64,000 bases of DNA from Bacillus sp. REN16 (GTDB lineage: Bacteria > Bacillota > Bacilli > Bacillales > Bacillaceae_L), in contig NZ_JAJFZK010000001.1 in the NCBI RefSeq assembly GCF_020731355.1, forward strand, positions 124,001 through 188,000, read 5' to 3'. Within the stretch, counting starts at the first letter, position 1, and every line of letters starts with the position of its first letter. Made by a program: the position numbers and the translations under genes. Below the pieces are notes generated by a model. It had not been told where the DNA came from and searched no databases. It worked only from the letters and a program-made list of their open reading frames with translations. Of this stretch, positions 63,722 to 64,000 are shown in pieces.

Positions 63722-64000
63722 GTGAGTAATCAAAAGGTAGTTGTTATAGGTGGTGGGATTACTGGTTTAACAGTAGCTTATTATCTCCAGAAAGAGGCAA
63801 GGGAGAAGGGCTTAGATATAAATTGTACACTTTTGGAAGCAAGCCATCGACTAGGTGGAAAAGTACAAACAGTCGAACGCGATGGTTTTGTTATTGAAAG
63901 AGGTCCAGATTCCTTTTTAGCCAGGAAAAAAAGTGCCTCACGGCTTGTCAATGAGGTAGGTCTAGGGGATAAATTGGTCAACAATACTGCTGGTAAATCA
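63722..64000 (+). CDS. hemY: Coproporphyrinogen III oxidase HemY, 5' part
   Basis: The first 93 codons of a flavoprotein oxidase, cut by the window edge. The FAD-binding dinucleotide fold VVVIGGGITGLTVAYYL is followed by LLEASHRLGGKVQTVERDGF and ERGPDSFLARK, typical of HemY/CgoX. Start GTG 63722, with AAGAAGG 13 bases upstream. Third gene of hemEHY. Confidence 0.93.
   Translation, partial: MSNQKVVVIGGGITGLTVAYYLQKEAREKGLDINCTLLEASHRLGGKVQTVERDGFVIERGPDSFLARKKSASRLVNEVGLGDKLVNNTAGKS

Noticed and set aside
1-64000. CRISPR arrays, tRNA/rRNA genes, prophage or intact IS elements
   Set aside because: No regular direct repeats with spacers, no tRNA cloverleaf with CCA-type ends, and no transposase or integrase motifs were found on either strand.

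Overview
The window comes from a low-GC, spore-forming member of the Bacillaceae (a Bacillus/Neobacillus-like genome). Three things support this: gene order shared with Bacillus subtilis at both ends (yhaH-hpr, prsA-yhaL, trpP-serC-hit-ecsABC-yhaA on the left; hmoB/pbpF-hemE-hemH-hemY on the right), small spore-associated genes (YjcZ-like, YhaL), and AGGAGG-type ribosome binding sites with many TTG and GTG starts. I see no rRNA, tRNA, CRISPR array, phage or intact insertion sequence.

Layout. 1-16 kb: conserved chromosomal backbone (ScoC/Hpr regulator, PrsA foldase, tryptophan transporter, phosphoserine aminotransferase, HIT protein, Ecs ABC transporter, YhaA-type amidohydrolase, a GDYXXLXY membrane protein, TerC, acyl-CoA dehydrogenase). 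It includes a 740-bp non-coding stretch (6470-7207) with alternating C-rich repeats that look like tandem small RNAs, and two inverted copies of a foldable repeat placed in the leaders of serC and ecsA. 16.2-39 kb: a pectin / rhamnogalacturonan utilisation locus. It has two nearly duplicate solute-binding lipoproteins, two ABC permeases with no ATPase, an uncharacterised helical-toroid-like protein, GH28, an alpha/beta-hydrolase esterase, a GH43 gene and a GH43 deletion remnant, a CE8 pectinesterase, an AraC-type membrane-bound regulator, GH105, a Gfo/Idh/MocA oxidoreductase, a DUF624 protein, a frameshifted sugar isomerase and tagaturonate epimerase UxaE. None of the enzymes carries a signal peptide, so oligosaccharides would be imported whole and dismantled in the cytoplasm.

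39-48.4 kb: housekeeping and accessory genes (XRE regulator, PdxK, TrhO, Nudix hydrolase, class A PBP, aldehyde dehydrogenase, MFS transporter with divergent LysR regulator). 48.4-49.1 kb is a gene-free region with palindromic repeats and an orphan terminator. 49-57 kb: a carboxylate-responsive two-component system, a TctCBA tripartite tricarboxylate transporter, and PrpD-PrpB enzymes of 2-methylcitrate breakdown. 57-59 kb: a permease and the heme monooxygenase HmoB. 59-64 kb: pbpF and hemEHY, the last gene running off the end.

Main regulatory observation: five promoters of the pectin locus (both binding-protein genes, the permease operon, the AraC regulator itself and the GH105 operon) carry a GATTATTYAC-like box exactly 18 bp before a -10-like hexamer, which I read as an activator box overlapping the -35 position. 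Other readable controls are a TRAP-type GAG/UAG repeat over the trpP ribosome binding site, cre-like sites before the second binding protein and tctC, and a TTAGG-N4-CCTAA operator before terC.
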